Translations under genes and position numbers: made by a program
Shown here: in pieces, positions 32,701 to 45,960 of the stretch
Layout: every line of letters starts with the position of its first letter
How positions within the stretch are numbered: the first letter of the stretch is position 1
The notes under the pieces: model-generated
What the model saw: the letters and a program-made list of their open reading frames with translations, nothing else
Told to the model about the DNA's origin: nothing
The model's database searches: none
Assembly (NCBI GenBank): GCA_013396915.1
Contig: VWZL01000462.1
Span: forward strand, 1-64,000
Direction of reading: 5' to 3'
Source: Stercorarius parasiticus
Lineage: Eukaryota; Chordata; Aves; Charadriiformes; Stercorariidae
Length of the DNA stretch: 64,000 nucleotides

Positions 32701-35700
32701 GGCTGTTAACACTATTTTGTATTTTAAGAGAGTTTTTAAAAAGTGTGTATCCAGTCCAATAGATCAGGTCTATTGAACCTACATTAACTAACATTATGTT
32801 CAGTATTAACTCCAGATTGTACACAACATTCTTGCAGGTCAGAGTAATTCTGATCTTGTTGAATACATTCAACATTAAACCTGTTGATTTTAAGCAGGAG
32901 ACCAAAACATGTCAGTTCAACATGACCACAGAAAAAAAATATCCTCTAGAACCACCAAATTAAGCCAAAAAATAATAAGGCACAGGGTTTTTTTCCTCTT
33001 TATTTTTTGTTTAGAAAATTTCAGTTTTCTGTAAAGTGGATGTTCTGTACACTTTTGATGGAAAAAGAAAGAAAATAACATACCCCCGAAGATATGCTGG
33101 GGGTCACAGCATATACTGTGAGTAAGCAGCAATCTGATTGAGGTCTTTTTGTGCACAGAATAACTTAGTGTTTCAATTACAGAGCTCCTCCAGCTTTAAA
33201 AGCAGCTAAGTATCTACTTCTAACTGCTGGGAAATAAACCTTCTGTGTGAAACATGAGTGGAAAAATTGCCTGTACTGTGTTAATTCAAGCAAAGGGAAC
33301 AGACTCCCAAAGGGGGGGTCGCAGTCCCTTGCTGCTGGACCGGTGGACCAGTCAGAAAAATTCAGGATATTGAGTTATTTCTTTCTGTGGTCAGATTAGC
33401 AGGTTTTCTGCTGATTGCTTCTCTGCTATGAAGCCCAGGAGTCTGAGGGAATAGAAGCGTCAAAGGTAACCCATAGAACGCTGAAGTTCAAGTGTCTCAA
33501 CTCCCAGGCTTTGTGACAGTCTCTGCCCTTCACTGCTTTTGGTAGGGAACATGCAAAAGCAATTAAAGATAAAATAAAAAAATATTATTGCTTACGATCT
33601 TTGAAAACAGACTCCAACAAGGCTGATAAACCATCCTGAAACAGCCACCTGATGGAAAGCAGCACAGTCACCAGCTGTCCTGTGGGAGTTGACAATGTTT
33701 TTAGCAGAGAAGATGGTTTGCTCTGCTCTTTGCCTTCATCCTCTCCATTCCTGGGGATGTCCATGCACACCCCATGGTACCCTCCAGTTCAGCAACCTTT
33801 GGGTTCAGTCCAACAGCAGATTACAGAGCCACGGCATCACATAGTCAGCCTTCAACCCACCAAATGACTGAAGCCATACCACAGCATGTAGAAAGAAATT
33901 GTGCTTAAATGCCACCTCCATCTGGCTAGCCCCTTCTTTGCAGATACTTACTGGTAGGGGAAGAGGGGAGTAAGGGGCGTTTCAGTTCATAAAAATCCTT
34001 ATTCTCTTCATCTGGAGAAAAGTCTCTGCTGTGCGCAATCCAAAACTCTGAAGTGAGGTGTGCTGAATCAGTCCATGTCTTCACCTCACTCACAAGACTT
34101 TCAGGGTGATATCCTTTTTGTCTGGGCTGAGTACTAAATGACAACACTCTTTAGGAAAGCTAGCAGTTTAGTGATCTTGGCTTTCACTAAAAAATGAGAG
34201 ATCCCTTGTTTTCCAGAGTAGCTGTCATGCAGTGTTCATTATGTAGGTCTGCCAGAGATATGTTTCTCCACAACTTTTTTCTTGCTAAGGGGACTTTAGG
34301 GAATAACATTCGATGAAAATTATGTAGAAGATAAAAATTGTTACATGCATGTTCAGAACACTCGAAGACTGTTATATTGGTTGAAACACAAAACTTTGTT
34401 TTGAGAAACAAAATAATGTATTTCAAAACTTTCTTATAAGGTTATGAAATGAGCTTAATTTCCATTTAGAAAAAACCTCTACATTATTTTTTTTATCTGA
34501 ACTATTACAACCTTCCATTTACTGAAATACAATTTTAATTAAAGCTTAGTATTTCAAGACTCAAAATTCATTTAGTTATATCAGTATTCATATGAGGTGT
34601 CTCTTTGTCTCAAAAGCATGCTTTTCAACCAGAAGACTGTTTTATTTTCATTGCATAATGCATGTTTCATTAGGTTCCAGGAAAGAGCAGTGCCCGTCTG
34701 TTCCTTTCTTCCTTCTAAGAAATAATCTAGAAGGTCTACGTTTGACTTCATCTTAGACTGGTTCAGCAAATGCACTACTGAACTACTGCTTTAATCATGG
34801 CCATCTTCTCAGTATTCTGACTAAACTTTTACTTATTTGTTTAGTGCATTTGTTCTCAAAGCCACAACAAATACAGGGCTTTTGTGCCCACAGTGTTCTT
34901 TATGTGAAATAAAAGCAGACAGGTTGGAAGTGTACAACCCCAAGCTGGAGTCTGAACTCATGGGGAAACCTGCAGTGAACTCTAAGTGCTAAACTTCTTC
35001 ATTTGGGCATGTCTCCTTCAGAAATGTGGCCCACATGGATCCAGTCAGGAGTTGTAGTCAGGATCTCAGGTTCCCCACTGGTGAGGTCAGCGTCTGTTTT
35101 TCACTCCTGTGAAAGTACCACCTCTGCTGATAAGCATTTTTGGACAGAGCATGGTGACTTCCATGTTGATGATGCTAAAGGTACTCAAGAGAAAGTGACA
35201 GCAGCCAGGGTACTTAGACAATGAAGTCCCAGCAGGTGAGATGACAGCAGTGCAACAGCATGACTTATAACACAAAGGAAAGAAGAAGGGGATGAGACCA
35301 CAATAGCTGTGAATCAGTGCTGTAGGACCCTGCAAATTTTTTGAAGGAGCAGGTTGAGTCAAAGGACAGCTACTATGCACTGAACAGCTGAGACTTCTCA
35401 TATAACAGAGTTTAGGTCACCTTCCAAACTCTAGCAACTAAAGACCCCATCCAGTAAGATGTCCAGGTTTAATTCCATCTTGAGTAAACGGTTTTGAAGC
35501 TCCCATCCTTCACCAGCTGGAATACGTCAGCTATTAAATAGGTTGTTCTCACCCCTCTTATCTCACTGAGCAGCAAGAACAGGGCAAGAAGGAAACAGAA
35601 AAAAAAACCTTAGGGCATAATACTGCATAATCTAGATACTAGCTAATTTATTTTATCTGCATGAGGTTGGAAAGTTCTAAGTAATGGCACCCCAAAATAA

Positions 35701-36524
35701 TTTTGACTGATACAAAATAATACTAAAGAGGTAGTAAAAAAGGGTTGTATGTACTTCTATTGCTTCCCTGAATCATATGGGCACCCAGAAGTTTGGAATC
35801 ACTTTGATATCCACCAGTAGAAGACAGCAGTTAAACATATTAAAAAGCATAATTTCCATTTAACTACAAAGATAACTACTGACCTATCAGAATTTTTAGA
35901 TTATGTTTATATCATTCAGTTGCTTGATTTTTCTGAGAAGAACATATTTTCCATTCAGAGCCACAGTTCGTATGAACTCTATTGCCTACCAACTAATTTA
36001 TGGATATGAAGCTTTCAAGTGTTTAATTGGAAATATCTTCTCTTCTGCTGTCACTATATTACATTGATACAGGAACTTCATACCAAATGCTTTCCATGAA
36101 AACAATTTCTAAATCAAATTATTTTTAATGTTGTGAGTTTTTTGCACATGAATAAGTACCTCAATTGAGACGTATAAAACCAATTAGACCCCTATTTATC
36201 TCTGCTTAGCAACTTGGCTCCACTAATTTCTTTGGTCACTGTGTTTCACTTCGGAGATCATTCAGTTCATACATTCTGATGATTGAATTATTCAACATTT
36301 ATTTTAGAATGCATTTATTTAGTGGTGCCCTTTCCAAACAACTTTCTTTTTATCTGATCCTGAAAGCTCTGCAATATTCTTGCATGAAGCTTGGAGACTG
36401 CCATAAAGACGGCGCATTAGTTACCATTTAGGTGTTTGCGTAACTCAAAAATTCTGAGCAATAAACAACCAGCAATTGTCAGAAAGAGGAGAAATTCTCA
36501 GTTGTTTGCCATTGTCATATCGAA

Positions 36525-36575
36525 ACTTACACTCTGTGAAACATTTAAGTTTCACTTACACTCTGTGAAACATTT
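36525..36575. repeat. 22-base direct duplication
   Basis: ACTTACACTCTGTGAAACAT plus TT occurs exactly at 36525-36546 and again at 36554-36575, a 29-base offset. The 7-base interval (AAGTTTC) partly echoes the repeat. Confidence 0.95.
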
Positions 36576-36887
36576 GCTAGTAAGCAAAACCAGACCTGGT
36601 TATTTGGCTTTTTTTTCTTTCTGCCTCCATCTCCTGTCTCAGAAGTGACCACTTTCAGATTTTATTTCACTTCCATAATGAACTGTCCCTAAAGCTTCTG
36701 TTCTTTTATGTCATCTGGATACATCCTACAATGACTCACTCTCTGCTGGACAAAGGAGCATGTTATTCATTAGATAGTCTTTTTTTCTATAACATATATA
36801 CCTGAAGAAGGAATTTGTCCTTTCAACGCTGCACTAGTTTGGTTAAATGCACTACTGGTGCTCAGAGTTTAAAAGTCTCGAAGAATA

Positions 36888-37110
36888 TAGAATCATAAGG
36901 CTGGCAGGATGCTGACAAGTAATCTTGTCTTAAGGATAAAATATAGCTATATCATGACTAGCAGATGTTCGTCCAGCCTGTTCATACTCATTTTTGGCAA
37001 TGTAAACTAGTCTGTTCCATATGATCCATGAGCGTAATTGTTAGCGTTTTTCCTAACGTCTAACCTACGGAGCTGCAGTTTGAGCCTATTACTTATTGAG
37101 CTGCTTCTGT
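36888..37110 (-). mobile_element. Old CR1 3' end
   Basis: The minus-strand element begins its 3' tip at TAGAATCATAAGGCTGGCAG. It is traceable through CAGATGTTCGTCCAGCCTGT, TTTTTCCTAACGTCTAACCT and GAGCTGCAGTTTGAGCCTAT, the standard colinear blocks of the CR1 3' region in reverse complement. The 5' break lies close to the AT-rich tract that follows. Confidence 0.85.
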
Positions 37111-37129
37111 AGGAACATGAACAATGGGT

Positions 37130-37378
37130 TATTTGCCTTTTACATATACAATATATATATATGCATTCTGCAAATATTCCATTTTGCACACGTATTATAT
37201 ACATATATTTTATATACATACACATGTTATTTATGCATATATGCATATTATATATCATACACATATGTGTATTACATATACATGTGACATGCACTGTATA
37301 TTATTTATATGTAATATATTATTATATATGGTATAATTTATGTATACGTTATTATTTATTTATTTTTATTTTATTTAC
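37130..37378. repeat. AT-rich, TATA/ATGTATA-type low-complexity tract
   Basis: About 250 bases are nearly all A/T with ACACAT interruptions, then a TTATTTATTTATTTTTATT end. Many segments are self-complementary. Short open frames reading IYIYIY-type peptides here are artefacts of the repeat. Confidence 0.9.
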
Positions 37379-40200
37379 TCAAAGTTCTTTTTTTCTTTCC
37401 CCCCACCTTCTGTGTTGACCAGTGTTATTCATTGTCACTTGAACCATGAACAATCAGCAACAACATCTGTGTTTGTAGCTTTTATGAACTACAGTTCAAC
37501 TGAGGAGAAGTCAACATAACTATGCATCATGGAGTCATACCTCACTTACTTAGAATAAAGATGTCCTCTTGCATGTCTAATTTGTCACCTTAATCTTGCA
37601 GGTCAGTTGTTAGCTTCTTACTTCAGCCTGAATATCACATGCTGCTGGTGAGCAGGTTTCAAAGATATCTAATCTTGTTGATCTCATGGTACAGTGGGCA
37701 TGATGATGAGGCATGAAGAGGATAAAAACATCAGAAGGAACATTAATCTCATCTTAATTTTCCAGATGCCCTAAAGAACATTAATATTTGATACCACATT
37801 GTGAATCATCATTACCAAACTACAGGACGTGTCTCATCCACAGTTTGTAAAAAAAAAGCTATATACAGAGTGTCAGTGACGCTGAGCTTTCAGGAAGAGC
37901 TCACATGGCATAGGTCTCACCTCCTTCAACTCCAAAAACTTGCAGTATTAAAAGCTCTCAATAATTTATTGTCGTTCTTGCACTATTTGCAGTATCTCAG
38001 TTCACAGAAATGCTCAGCTTTTGTTTTTGAAGGAAAATAAATGCCTGCACATTGAGGCTGGTTTTTCGTTTAGAGTTATTATTCCAACCACAGAAAATCT
38101 GAAAAAAAATAAAAAGGGCACAACGTCTTTTTCTTTTTTTTTTTTCTTTTCTTTTTTTTTAAGTCCCATAGTCTCATAGATTCCCTAGATCTTGAATTCC
38201 ACTGCCTGAGTTGGTTATACATGTTTGGCTGGCAAGAATCCTTGGTTATACCTCTACAGTGGGTGCATCCAAATTTTGGTACTTTGATCAGCCAAACTGG
38301 GCACCCCACCACTGTGGGCAGCTCCTTCATTGCCCGGGTCCCCAGGTTTACTTCAAAAGGCTGTGACCCACTCACACAACTGGAAAACATGACTCAGGGA
38401 CACACACAGCACTACAGACAGAGAAATAATATTCTTATATGACTCTTAGCTGCATCTCAACCCCTCGTTATGCTAAATCAGATCTCTTAAGTGATTTGGT
38501 TTTTTTCTGTCTCTCCTGTGAGTTGGAGATTTTCTATAAATAAAAAAAAATAGAAATCAAGATCTTTTCATTTTTCTCCTGTTTACTTTCTCTTTTAGCA
38601 TACTGTACTATGTCCTAATGTCGATATATCGAATATTTTTCAGCTATGTTATTGGTTAACGTCAATAACAATGAATATTACTGCTTTTGACCAAGATCTG
38701 TGAAAATTCCCACAAGGGGATATTCTGCCCATTTCCAATCTCCAATTTGAGCTATTAAGCTCTATTAAGAAATAGAGCCATTTTTGGAAATCTGGGCACA
38801 CGGTGCCTCGCAAACTCGATGCCAGAACTCCTTGCAAATGCCACCTGGGAAAAAAACATATTCCACTGCTGCACAAACAAACTGCAACATGTCAAATTGT
38901 CTCAAAACAAACACCCTGTAATTATTGCACAGTTAAGCTTGTGCTTTCTTGGCAAATTCTCCTTAGCCATTCATAAAAAGGGAACACAAATACTGTTTTT
39001 GGAAACTGTTAGAAAGGAAGAGAATAGTAAAGCTAAGGACAGCTTAATTGACTGTATATTTCTACCTGAAGGGCACTTGTAGCAACGTGTTAATTATTTA
39101 TATCACAGCACTGTTAAGACAGATCAAGCCAGACTCCGCTGTCCTTGAGGGCTGAACTTTCAGGAGAGTTTACCGTGAATCTACCTTTGTTTCCATGGAG
39201 TCTACACCTATTTTATCTTGTCTTACTTTAAAGTAATAAAATATTTGGTGTCAGAAGAGCACTGTTTCTGCTTGTAAAGCATGCAGCACAATAGGGGCTA
39301 GATAAACCCTTTGTATTCCTGTTTCTGTGGCAGTAAGGTTTTCTGTTTGCTAATTTACTTCTGACCTAATAAATCCTAAGGTTGGGAAGCACTGCGCTAC
39401 TTGGTACATTAATAACAAGAATTATGAAAACAGTAGAAATCATACACTTTTTGAGATTGAAAGGTCTTTGGGCAAGGACCTGTTCCTTCGTAGGTATTCA
39501 CAGCAGACCAAAAAGGATTCTGGATTATGGCAAGAGCACTTACTACTATAGCAAAAAATAATACTTCTAGGGACATCTGGATCCAAGAAAGCCGTAAATT
39601 AAAAACAACCCCTTTCTATGGACTTCTAGATGTCACCTTTTAAAGGGAGAAGAACCACCTGTGTGCAGCTAATGCTAGTAAATTAAATGGAAATGAACCA
39701 AAGCAGTACAGCTGCAAATGAAGCCAGAATCACATACAGTATTTTTTGTTGTGGTTCTGTAATAAGGGAAAGCGTATCTTGGAGCCATGCAGAGAACAGC
39801 AAATTTACTGTAACTGCCACAGACAAGTGGGCATGAAAAATGATCAGTTCCTAAAAGCTTTTAAAGCAGCAATGTTTGTCCTTCTTGGCTTTATGAAGGT
39901 CATAAGTCTCTCTGGTATGATCTAAGAAATGCTATAACAAGGTTCACTTAAATGCAGCTGTGTCCTGAATCTGTGCTCAGAGAGACAAAATTCCTTTACA
40001 GAAATAGCCACTCAACTTTTATCTGCAGGAGACAATATTCTGCAGTGGACTTGTTCAGAGATGCTGCCAACTCCAGACCACAGTCCAGTGACAGAATGAT
40101 ATATAGGACTTTTCCCGCCAGGAAAGCACTGTCCAAAACTAACATCATCTTCATTTACTATTTACTTGGCTTAGACATCTCTTTACTGTGGCTTCACTAG
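37379..40200. other. Intergenic, no gene seen
   Basis: Non-coding AT-rich DNA with a T-rich run at 38127-38160 and a 12-base perfect palindrome TCGATATATCGA at 38621-38632. A 103-codon open frame on the minus strand (38079-38390) overlaps the T-run as poly-Lys and is not credible. Confidence 0.6.
38127..38160. repeat. T-rich run
   Basis: About 34 bases of T interrupted by three C. Confidence 0.9.
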
Positions 40201-40335
40201 CTATACATAGTGTGTACATAGGTACACAGACACAAATATGCATTTATATATTTCTATACAGATATATACACACATATTACATATACATATATACATGCAT
40301 ACACATACTGACATATATATATGTACATTCTTGAT
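40201..40335. repeat. TA/CA-rich simple repeat
   Basis: Irregular ATATAC, ACACAT and TATATA units over 130 bases, similar in make-up to 32630-32700 and 37130-37378. Confidence 0.85.
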
Positions 40336-40574
40336 TGATTTTAGATAATATCTAGAGCATCCTATGGTGTAGCCCAAGTGAGGCGGCAGGCAAGGTTTTG
40401 CAACTTCCAACACAAAGGAACGATCAAGTTAAAGTTGACTTTTCCTTCAGGGAACCCAGCTGCAGTTGGTCTTTCCCTGCCATAATTGAGTCCTGTGTCA
40501 GTGGTGACTTAGCTGTGTTGGACACAACATGAGGAAAAAGAACTGAGGCATGATCCCCCTTTAGGCGGGACCTC

Positions 40575-40800
40575 AGCTTGCTCTCTACTCCACTACCTGT
40601 TCCCAATAAAAGTCGTTTCCTTCCTGATGGATGTTTCTCTGACCTCTTCTTCAAAATTCTCAATGATGGAAAATTCACAGCCTTTCTGTTCACAATCTGC
40701 TCCAGGGCACTGTCAGTGTCAGTGCTTCTTACCTTATTATCCTTACTGTTAAGACATGGGTGTTGCAGTAAATACAAGGTGAAATTCAGAAGGTGACTTT
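40575..40800 (-). mobile_element. Old CR1 remnant
   Basis: CCTGATGGATGTTTCTCTGA, then CTTCAAAATTCTCAATGATG, AAAATTCACAGCCTTTCTG and CAATCTGCTCCAGGGCACTG follow in the order of the reverse-complement CR1 3' region (segments akin to CCTGACAGATGTTTGTC...CTCCAATGATGGAGATTCCACA). A 117-codon minus-strand frame that overlaps it has no meaning. Confidence 0.6.
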
Positions 40801-40986
40801 ATCCAGACGAGTTCTTGGGCTCAGAAGACACAAGTATGCACACAATGCCAGACAAAAATGAAAGCAAACAGGAACTTCTGCAATACCTCTTTTACCTAAC
40901 TCTTCCATAGCACTTTTCCCTTGATAGATTTCCAAGGACTTTATAAGGAGGATCTGTCTTATAACTCCTTTTTAATAGATGGGGGG

Positions 40987-40987
40987 N
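40987..40987. other. Undetermined base (n)
   Basis: A single n follows a run of G, the only ambiguity code in the window. Homopolymer miscalling is the likely cause. Confidence 0.99.
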
Positions 40988-41709
40988 ATTCCTCTGCCAC
41001 TCCATTGGAGGGGAGGGAAAAGGGGACAGAAATATTTGACTAAATACCATCTGTTTTTATACTTCATTCTTTTGAGGTAGTTTTGAAAATACTGCTCCAA
41101 ATGACAAAGGAAAGGTGAACTACAGTCATTCGAGGTAAAGAATCTCGTCCAAAGAACATGGATTTCAAGATATACCTTTCCATCAACTTTAATGGGGGTC
41201 AGATGAGATCCAGAAGCCTTAAAGTGAGTATTTATAGTGCTGTTAGTACCCCGGAAAAAAAAACTATTTACTCAATCATGAATAATGATATGAGCTCAAC
41301 CTTTAAAAATAATATGAAAAACAACTCTTTTTATCACCTACCACATTTAAGTATTTATGTCAATACTTAAGTCAAGTTATGGAGTTGTGAAGTATGTTAT
41401 ATAGTCTCAAACTAAAGTTTGACAATTAACCTTTCAAAGGAGCTCTGTTACAAGAAGCCTCAGAGAAATGTAATGTGAGCAATTTATTATGAGTTCCTCA
41501 GTCTGGATAGCCTGGGATACAAAAAAATCCAGGTTAACTCACCAATGCCAAAGGAGCAACTGTTGTTTCAGGTTTTGCCTTTGCTTTAAAGGTACAGTGA
41601 TTTCTTATCATCACACACTCGCTGCAAGAAGGAATGGATTCATAATAATATTTTTAGAGTGAGATATGAAACAAATCATCAACATGCTGACTCTTAGAAG
41701 ATAGATTAT

Positions 41710-41792
41710 TTCAATTTTAGACTTAGGGAAACTGGGATAGTGAGGATATTGTGTCAGTTCAAGAAACTAGACCAGAATTTCTGGCTTCTTTA
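41710..41792 (-). mobile_element. Possible MIR SINE remnant
   Basis: TTTTAGACTTAGGGAAACTG, then GGATAGTGAGG, and AAACTAGACCAGAATTTCTG resembles the reverse complement of the MIR core (ACAGATGAGGAAACTGAGGC and so on). It is badly worn. Confidence 0.35.
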
Positions 41793-42445
41793 TATCCCAC
41801 AGCCATATTTGGAGACCTAGGGCTTCCAGGTGGAATACACTGTATAAACATAATTTGTTCACTGGTAATGAAGATAAACTTTAAGGTTTCCTAAAGTCCC
41901 ATGTCTGATCTTCCCCATTCCATATTACCCTTAGTTTCCCCCATAAAAGCCCACCACTCTAAAAGTAGAGACTTCTTCCAGTTCCATGTCTAAGGGAGAT
42001 TTAACCCTGCACTTGCCTGAGCTTAAATTTTTCTGCAATGTTTTTCATATTTATAGAGGAATGGAGGCACCAAGCAGAGGAAACCTGCTGGAAACAATCC
42101 CAAAATTCCTGTTCCTGAATTACACCTCCCCCTCCTTCCTCTTTATTTCTTGTTAAGTAAAAACAGATACTATGGTGCGGTGAACCAAGGGCATACCCCA
42201 GCATGCAGCTCAGTGAAGAGAAGAGCTGTTCCAAGGGCTTGGTTACAGAGCAGCTGAACTCTCCTACGCGTTCACCCTTCAATCCGTGCTCACAAAACAA
42301 AGTGCACAATTGCAATGGTTACTGTGGGATTAAAATGCATAATTTAAGAAAAAAAGGCATGTCCTGTAGACCAGGCCGGAAAACCACCTCAAATCAAAAC
42401 CAAAAGGTCCATAGACATTATAACCCATCTTTTTCCTCCTCCTCA

Positions 42446-42477
42446 TTTTTTCTTCCTTTTTTTTTTTTTTTCTTTTA
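42446..42477. repeat. T-rich run
   Basis: About 30 bases of T with few C. Confidence 0.9.
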
Positions 42478-45400
42478 ATTCACACTCTATATCAAAGGTA
42501 TAAAGTCCCAGCTGGAACCTGAAACCAAATCCAAAACACAATAACAGTCACAGTTAGCTCGGGGGAAGTGTGAGAAACAAGAACAAAATCACACTTTCTG
42601 ACGCGTATGGATTCACAAATCAATGGAGACGGGAAAGAAAGCAGCACCGGGCTGGCTTTGGAAGCCTGTCCTCTGGTTTGACAACAGGGAGGCTGGCTCA
42701 TCATTTAGCCATTCCTCCAGCTATGGCAAACTTTGAAGGACTGCAGAATCGCTGGGTATGTGAAATGCCACTGCAGCTACATTTTACAAAAAAAAACCCA
42801 AACACACAACTTCAGTTGTTAATCCAATGTAAAGGAATTCCTGGCAGCTGTAAATAAGAGAGCACAGGGCAGGTTTTCACAGGGTCTTTCCCAGCACATA
42901 GGCACTTCCCAAAGGATCAGCTCGAAAAACCCCTTTGAAGAGCCCAACAACACAGAGGGACAGCTGAGCTCTGAAGAAAGGCAGAAAAAATATATATAGT
43001 TCAACTGTTGGCCCCACAATACCGCTTCTGAGTATATTTGCAAGGAAGGTCACAACCCTTGGTTCCAGTGAGTGCCTTGTTGACTGAAAGAGCCTGTTAA
43101 GTGCAAACTTAATGAGGATAGGACACCTTTATGCATAAAGTTGTTCTAGAATCACAGTTCCTCTAGGCTGTTTATAAAATCTCCTTTTGCCACTGAATCC
43201 AACAAGAGCTTTGCCAGGCTTTTCCACAGATCTCAGCCTCTGCACATGAAGCAAAGGTGGCAAACCAGCCTTTCTTTGGCCTCAGAAGAGCAAGACAAAT
43301 CAAATTTACAGATGTGAACAGACTTCATGTTTGCTGTGTAAATATCCTCAGCTATAAGGAAAGCAGTGCAACCAGGCTGTTGTCAGACTTGCCTCTACAG
43401 TGAGAGAAAAAAATATACGTTTCTTTGGCTTCCTTAATATATTCCTAATATTGGTGCATGGAGCGACCTAGTGGTAATGCAGCCACCATTCTGTAAACAT
43501 GGAGTACGCCCAAGATACCTCAATGCACTTTCCAAATAAGAGAAAAATATGATATTATTTAATATCATTTGTAATGATATAGTTGGAAGCTCTTTAGGAG
43601 AATATGAAGGCTAAATTTAAGACTGAAGGGACTCTTTTATGTTACTTTTTTTCAGTTACTATCATGGTTTCTGAGTACTTATTCAGAGAGACATGATCTC
43701 AAATCTCATTGAATTTCAAGAAACACTTGGGTGCCTTACAATTATCAACTCTTCAAAAGTACAAACGAAAGAGAATGGAAGAGGCAATTTATCTAAACTC
43801 AGATCAGTCCATCCATACTAACACCCTGATTTTATCACTGGCAAAATACCTAAAGTTTGCTGACTGAGGAGTAACTGAGCCAAACATCAAATGTCAGTGG
43901 CACGAAATATTTCAGCAAGAGACAAAATTCTGTTCTGAACCATGAAGCGTACTTAGAAGAGAACTGTAAAAATGTCTTAAGTTTATCTTTTAATCTTTGA
44001 CATGCGCGGGTGTTGATATAAAGATGTAAGTAGCCTGGGCACTTCTTTCTTTTCCCTATACACAAGAGCAATAAATTTAATGATCTACAAAGAACTCCCA
44101 ATACCTCATAGAGATGAACAAATCTGCACGTACAAAAACAGTAGTAACAAAGAAACTAAAAATGATTCTGATTCTTTCTCTTGAGGTCAGAGGAGTCAGG
44201 CAGTAAACTCCTGTAAAATGAGTCTTATGAAAAGGATGATAACTAAATATGTGCCTGATTTATACTACTCATAAGCTAATGGGTATTCACTTTTGCATAC
44301 TCAGACACAAACACAGATACTTACTTAGTATTTCTCAAAATGCTAGGAAGATAAGGAAAAAACCCAAGTAAAACAACCATTTCCATTTTCTTTCCACATA
44401 ATTCCCCCTTTCCTCTTGTGATAAACAAGAACCAGTGCTGCAGTTCAGATTTTGGAGCTCTCTGCAGTCAGCTCTGAAGCAGTTGGTTGCAGGCAAAAAA
44501 GCCTTTGTGTGACCTCGCCAAGAATTATCTTAGTATGGGAATAGAGAGAAACGCTGACACAAGAAAAATGTGTGTTGGTTTGCTTTAGAGCTCACATAGC
44601 AGTTTACAGCAGCAGAAGGCCAAATGCTTACAATTCAAGGCACCAACACTGTGCCTGATGAGATGAAAATTTCATGTCAGATAAGTGCTCAAGTGAGACA
44701 ACTTGGTTTTATTTCTACTTTCTAGAGCATGCAGTGAGAGATGGCTGGTGCCCCCAGTGCAAGCTGCCACCAAAAATCAGTACACTGGGAAAATTTACCT
44801 TGGCACTTGAGCTATTTCCTCAGATTGGAATAGGAAATCCTGCTAGAACGGTTGCAACAGTAATCACTGTGGAGATGATCAGCAGCTTGGGTTGTAATTG
44901 CAGTGCATGTTGGAATTATATCACTTTACACCTGTGAAGAGTCTCTGTTTTCTTGCTGTAGAAACCACTTCCTTTTCCACACAGCTTTACTGACTTAGAA
45001 GGGAAGATCCCCGACTTCCAGCAGAGATCCCCGAAACCAAATGTTAGCACTTTGTTAGGAAGATATTAGCCTTACACATTTCGAAAGAGTTTTGACGCAC
45101 AGAATACCCACAAGCTGTTAAAATCTGCCTCCTGAAAAGGTTTAGAGTATATCAAAGCCATCTGCTTTGGGGTTTCGTATACATATCTCCACCAACGTGC
45201 GGAGATGGTTAACCCTCACACTTGTTTCAGTTGATCGGCAAAACTCTTTCATCTCTTAGACATATTCTAAATGCTTTTATCATTAGCAAATTATTGGAGT
45301 AGACACTTTGGTGAAAGCCTGTCACCTGCTCTTTGCCACACTTTTTTGCTTTGATAATAAATACAAATTAGTACCCAAATGCCTGCAAAGCTGTATTAAC

Positions 45401-45804
45401 GATTTTGACATTTCAAATACTGTGGCGCGTTTTACCTACGTGAATCCACTATTTGAGTGTGAAAAAAATTATTTCTTGCCTCCTTCGCTATGCCCTGGCT
45501 CACATACATTATATAACATATTGCTGGAATCTGGCTAATTTGAAAGGATACAGTAGGATAAACTCCAGAATGACCTGGAGACAAGACCTCCTACATGCTG
45601 AGCTATTGGCACTGTTCACAGCCAAACCCCTCTGGCTACCTAGTATTTAGCAGCTCTTTTAGCATCCCACAGTCATTCGTTCATTTTTCCTTACCCTGCA
45701 AGGTAAACCACGTTCCTCAGTTAAAAAAGGAAATTACTAAGCTATTCAGAGTACTTCTGACAAGGGGCACGTATTCTCTTAAAACAAATCAGGTCTTTTA
45801 AATG

Positions 45805-45960
45805 CTGTCCAGCTATTTGGAGTGAGTTCTAGACCTTTGTCCCTCTGAAGGTCAGAAACCATCATCCAATTTCTATTATAAATGTATCCACAGCTAGTTT
45901 ATGCCCATTTTTAGTAATATTAACATTACCTGTTTTTTCACTGCCTTTGTGCCTTCTGGG
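45805..45960 (-). mobile_element. Possible very old CR1 remnant
   Basis: GCTAGTTTATGCCCATTTTT followed by AATATTAACATTACCTG resembles the reverse-complement CR1 block CTAGTTTATACCCATTTG... The remainder has little similarity that can be judged by eye. Confidence 0.4.

Larger units (their letters stand above)
26831..36887. other. Intergenic, no gene seen
   Basis: About 10 kb without recognisable exon or RNA gene. It contains the TA/CA simple repeats at 30803-30828 and 32630-32700, a homeodomain-type palindrome (31461-31486), a GATA palindrome (32204-32240), an old interspersed repeat (32363-32434), and a 22-base duplication (36525-36575). Open frames up to about 109 codons (30360-30689) show no family signature. 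Confidence 0.6.
40801..45804. other. Intergenic, no gene seen
   Basis: Non-coding. It contains the undetermined base at 40987, a possible MIR remnant at 41710-41792, a T-rich run at 42446-42477, and a 10-base direct repeat AGATCCCCGA at 45005 and 45025. No exon signature was found. Confidence 0.6.

Noticed and set aside
37096..37418. Overlapping frames with IYIYI and HTHMC peptides
   Set aside because: Produced by the TATA/ACAT simple repeat.
40424..40777. 117-codon minus-strand frame
   Set aside because: Overlaps a decayed CR1 3' region, which is non-coding in CR1.
45005..45034. Repeated AGATCCCCGA at 20-base spacing
   Set aside because: Ten bases only; expected occasionally by chance.
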